Positions 62,722-64,000 of a stretch of 64,000 nt of DNA are shown one piece after another. The notes below the pieces were generated by a model. That model saw only the letters and a list, made by a program, of their open reading frames with translations. It had not been told where the DNA came from and made no database searches. The position numbers and the translations under genes are program-made. Source of the stretch: DATMAM01 sp035559995 (GTDB lineage: Bacteria; Desulfobacterota; Binatia; UBA9968); assembly GCA_035559995.1 (NCBI GenBank), contig DATMAM010000010.1, positions 13,133-77,132 of the forward strand, in the 5' to 3' direction. The first letter of the stretch is position 1. Every line of letters starts with the position of its first letter.

Positions 62722-63800
62722 TTAGCGGCCGGAATACCGAGAAGCTCGGCGTGCTCCTTTTCGTAGAACTCCCACTTTTCCGCACATTCCGCGTCGCACA
62801 GGGCGATGTATTTGCCCTTGGCCATCGGATATTTCTTGGATTTCGGATCCCACGGGAAGCCCCGGTAAGCGTGCTTCTCGAGAAACTCGCCGCCCGCGGT
62901 CGCCAACCACACCGCGAAGAGCTGGGTCGTCGCCGGCACCTGCGACCAGCTCGGGATGTAGAGCCGCGTGCCGATCTCGAGCGGGATGGGATCGGCAAAA
63001 GCGAAAGCCAAAGTCTTCACCCCTTGGTCGATCATGCGAAACGTCGTGTGATAATTGACCGCGCAGGCGATCGGGAACTCCCCGGAGGCCACTTTCTGTA
63101 GGACCGTCGCCTGGCCGCGCAACAACACGACGTTGTTGTCGCGCAGGCCTCGCAGCCACTTGAGCGTCCGCTCGCGGGTTTTCGGATCATGTTGGAGGGA
63201 CTCGAGCTTGCCGCGGCTATCGTAAACCACCTTGCCTTTCCACATCGGGTCGAGGCAGGCTTCCCAAGTCGTCGGCTCTTTGCCTTTGGGCACCAGGGTG
63301 GGATTCCAGGCGTGGCCTCTCGCGTTACCCGTCGTCCCTAAAAAGTATCCCTTGGGATCGATGGCCCGGTCGTCGATTTTTCCCCACTCTTTGGGGAGAA
63401 ACTTGTTGAGCTCCTTGTAATCGAAGCGCGGCTTTACAAAAAGCCCCTCTTTCAAGTATTGCGCCTGGAACTCGCTCGCCACGTGCATGATGTCGTATTC
63501 CGGGTAGACGCCTTGCTTCGCGCTCACGAGGTAGCGGCCGAAAGGCTCCGATCGCGTCTCGCGCACATAATCGATCTGTTTGATGAACGGGAAAGCCTTT
63601 TGAAAATGGGGCAGGACCGGCTTGGCGTCCTCCTCCGGCCAGTCCAGCGCCATTTTGAGCTTTCCGCCCTTCTTTTCCAGCTCCGCCCGCGATCCGTCGA
63701 CGAGCTGGTTAAAGAGATTCCCCTTCTGCGCCAAGACCGGCTGGGAAGTAAAAACGAGGAACGTAACGGCGGCTACGGCCAGCCGAAAATTCGTCCGCAT
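62718..63800 (-). CDS. Iron-type ABC substrate-binding protein (FbpA-like)
   Basis: 360 residues from ATG 63800 (AGGAGAATGCC upstream) with a signal peptide (LAVAAVTFLVFTSQPVLAQ). Features: KKGGKLKMALDWPEEDAKPV, PEYDIMHVASEF, TTWEACLDPMWKGKVVYDSRG and GEFPIACAVNYHTTFRM. Its stop overlaps the permease start by 4 bases. It is the first gene of this transporter pair and lies next to the IS200/IS605-like end. Confidence 0.9.
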   Translation of the reverse strand: MRTNFRLAVAAVTFLVFTSQPVLAQKGNLFNQLVDGSRAELEKKGGKLKMALDWPEEDAKPVLPHFQKAFPFIKQIDYVRETRSEPFGRYLVSAKQGVYPEYDIMHVASEFQAQYLKEGLFVKPRFDYKELNKFLPKEWGKIDDRAIDPKGYFLGTTGNARGHAWNPTLVPKGKEPTTWEACLDPMWKGKVVYDSRGKLESLQHDPKTRERTLKWLRGLRDNNVVLLRGQATVLQKVASGEFPIACAVNYHTTFRMIDQGVKTLAFAFADPIPLEIGTRLYIPSWSQVPATTQLFAVWLATAGGEFLEKHAYRGFPWDPKSKKYPMAKGKYIALCDAECAEKWEFYEKEHAELLGIPAAK

Positions 63801-63872
63801 GGCATTCTCCTTTCTTTCCGGCATGACCTTGCGGTCTGTTTTTACCGGCTCATTTCGAGAAAACTGAGGCTA

Positions 63873-64000
63873 CCACCGCCTAAAGGCGGTGGGTTCCTTG
63901 CCGTCTGAAGACGGCTGAAGACCCGATGAAACTACTCCTCAACCTTGAAATCCTCATCGGCCTCGGAAGGCTCTTGCCCCTGAGTGGCGATGTATTGTGC
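63873..64000 (-). mobile_element. Probable right end of an IS200/IS605-type element
   Basis: Two hairpins follow a gene end at the window edge: CCGTCT/AGACGG (63901-63914) and CCACCGCC-TAAA-GGCGGTGG (63873-63892). Subterminal hairpins just downstream of tnpB are a feature of this family, and TnpB guide RNA (omega RNA) is made from exactly such tnpB 3' ends. The rest of the element lies beyond 64000. Confidence 0.5.
63932..64000 (-). CDS. C-terminal fragment of a gene, possibly tnpB
   Basis: 23 codons end at a TAG at 63932: AQYIATQGQEPSEADEDFKVEE, an acidic, disordered C-terminus of the kind seen in TnpB-type proteins. The assignment depends mainly on the hairpins following it. Without sequence beyond the edge, any other gene is possible. 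Confidence 0.35.
   Translation of the reverse strand, partial: AQYIATQGQEPSEADEDFKVEE

Overview
This is a high-GC bacterial chromosome segment with one clear foreign-looking end. Bacterial features are tRNA genes with encoded CCA, strong Shine-Dalgarno sites, a Ser-tRNA synthetase, a glycogen phosphorylase and sigma70-like promoters. The very large number of orphan solute-binding proteins (NMT1/SsuA-like, TctC/Bug-like, iron-type) beside amidohydrolase, UbiD, Rieske and heme-oxygenase-fold genes resembles uncultured soil or groundwater lineages such as Binatota/Deltaproteobacteria-like, Rokubacteria or Tectomicrobia. That placement is inference with low confidence.

Bases 1-16.8 kb hold a defence island, almost all on the minus strand. 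A SNF2 helicase (13129-10031) and an Hsp70/actin-like ATPase (10024-8459) lie head-to-tail upstream of a type I-D-like CRISPR effector operon. The operon order is Cas3' helicase, separate HD nuclease, Cas10d-like large subunit without an HD domain, Csc2 (Cas7) and Csc1 (Cas5), with 4-base overlaps between several genes. It is followed by a gene start that begins abruptly at helicase motif VI. No cas6, cas1, cas2, cas4 or CRISPR array is visible, though they may lie beyond base 1. A SEC-C protein and an XRE regulator follow, and the island ends at the 3' side of a tRNA-Arg gene.

Bases 17-31 kb hold a cytosolic-looking NMT1-like protein with a BNR beta-propeller and a PhtD-like protein, an RRM RNA-binding protein with a good promoter and a 200-base leader, glycogen phosphorylase, an alpha/beta hydrolase, a dehydrogenase with a substituted catalytic Arg, two tandem Rieske proteins, an iron-type binding protein, a methyltransferase broken by an in-frame TAG, and an MFS transporter. 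Bases 31-42 kb hold a solute-binding protein translationally coupled to a large cache/GAF histidine kinase behind a candidate sigma54 promoter, heme-oxygenase-fold, VOC and two-subunit TPP enzymes, an orphan TctC, and an orphan molybdenum hydroxylase large subunit.

Bases 42.3-54.4 kb form a divergent uptake/catabolic locus around a GntR regulator whose promoter contains a TGTATACA palindrome. Leftward lie a cupin, an iron-type binding protein and a complete Ssu-type ABC transporter. Rightward lie GntR, a further binding protein, UbiD decarboxylase, a TenA/PqqC-fold enzyme, a second BNR propeller, an SDR and an enolase-superfamily enzyme. The substrate is probably an aromatic or related carboxylic acid (inference). 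The last part holds two tRNA-Ser genes, a lone receiver, two TctC proteins around a D-aminoacylase-like amidohydrolase, serS, an ABC permease/binding-protein pair lacking an ATPase, and at the right edge what looks like the end of an IS200/IS605-type element (tnpB C-terminus plus hairpins).
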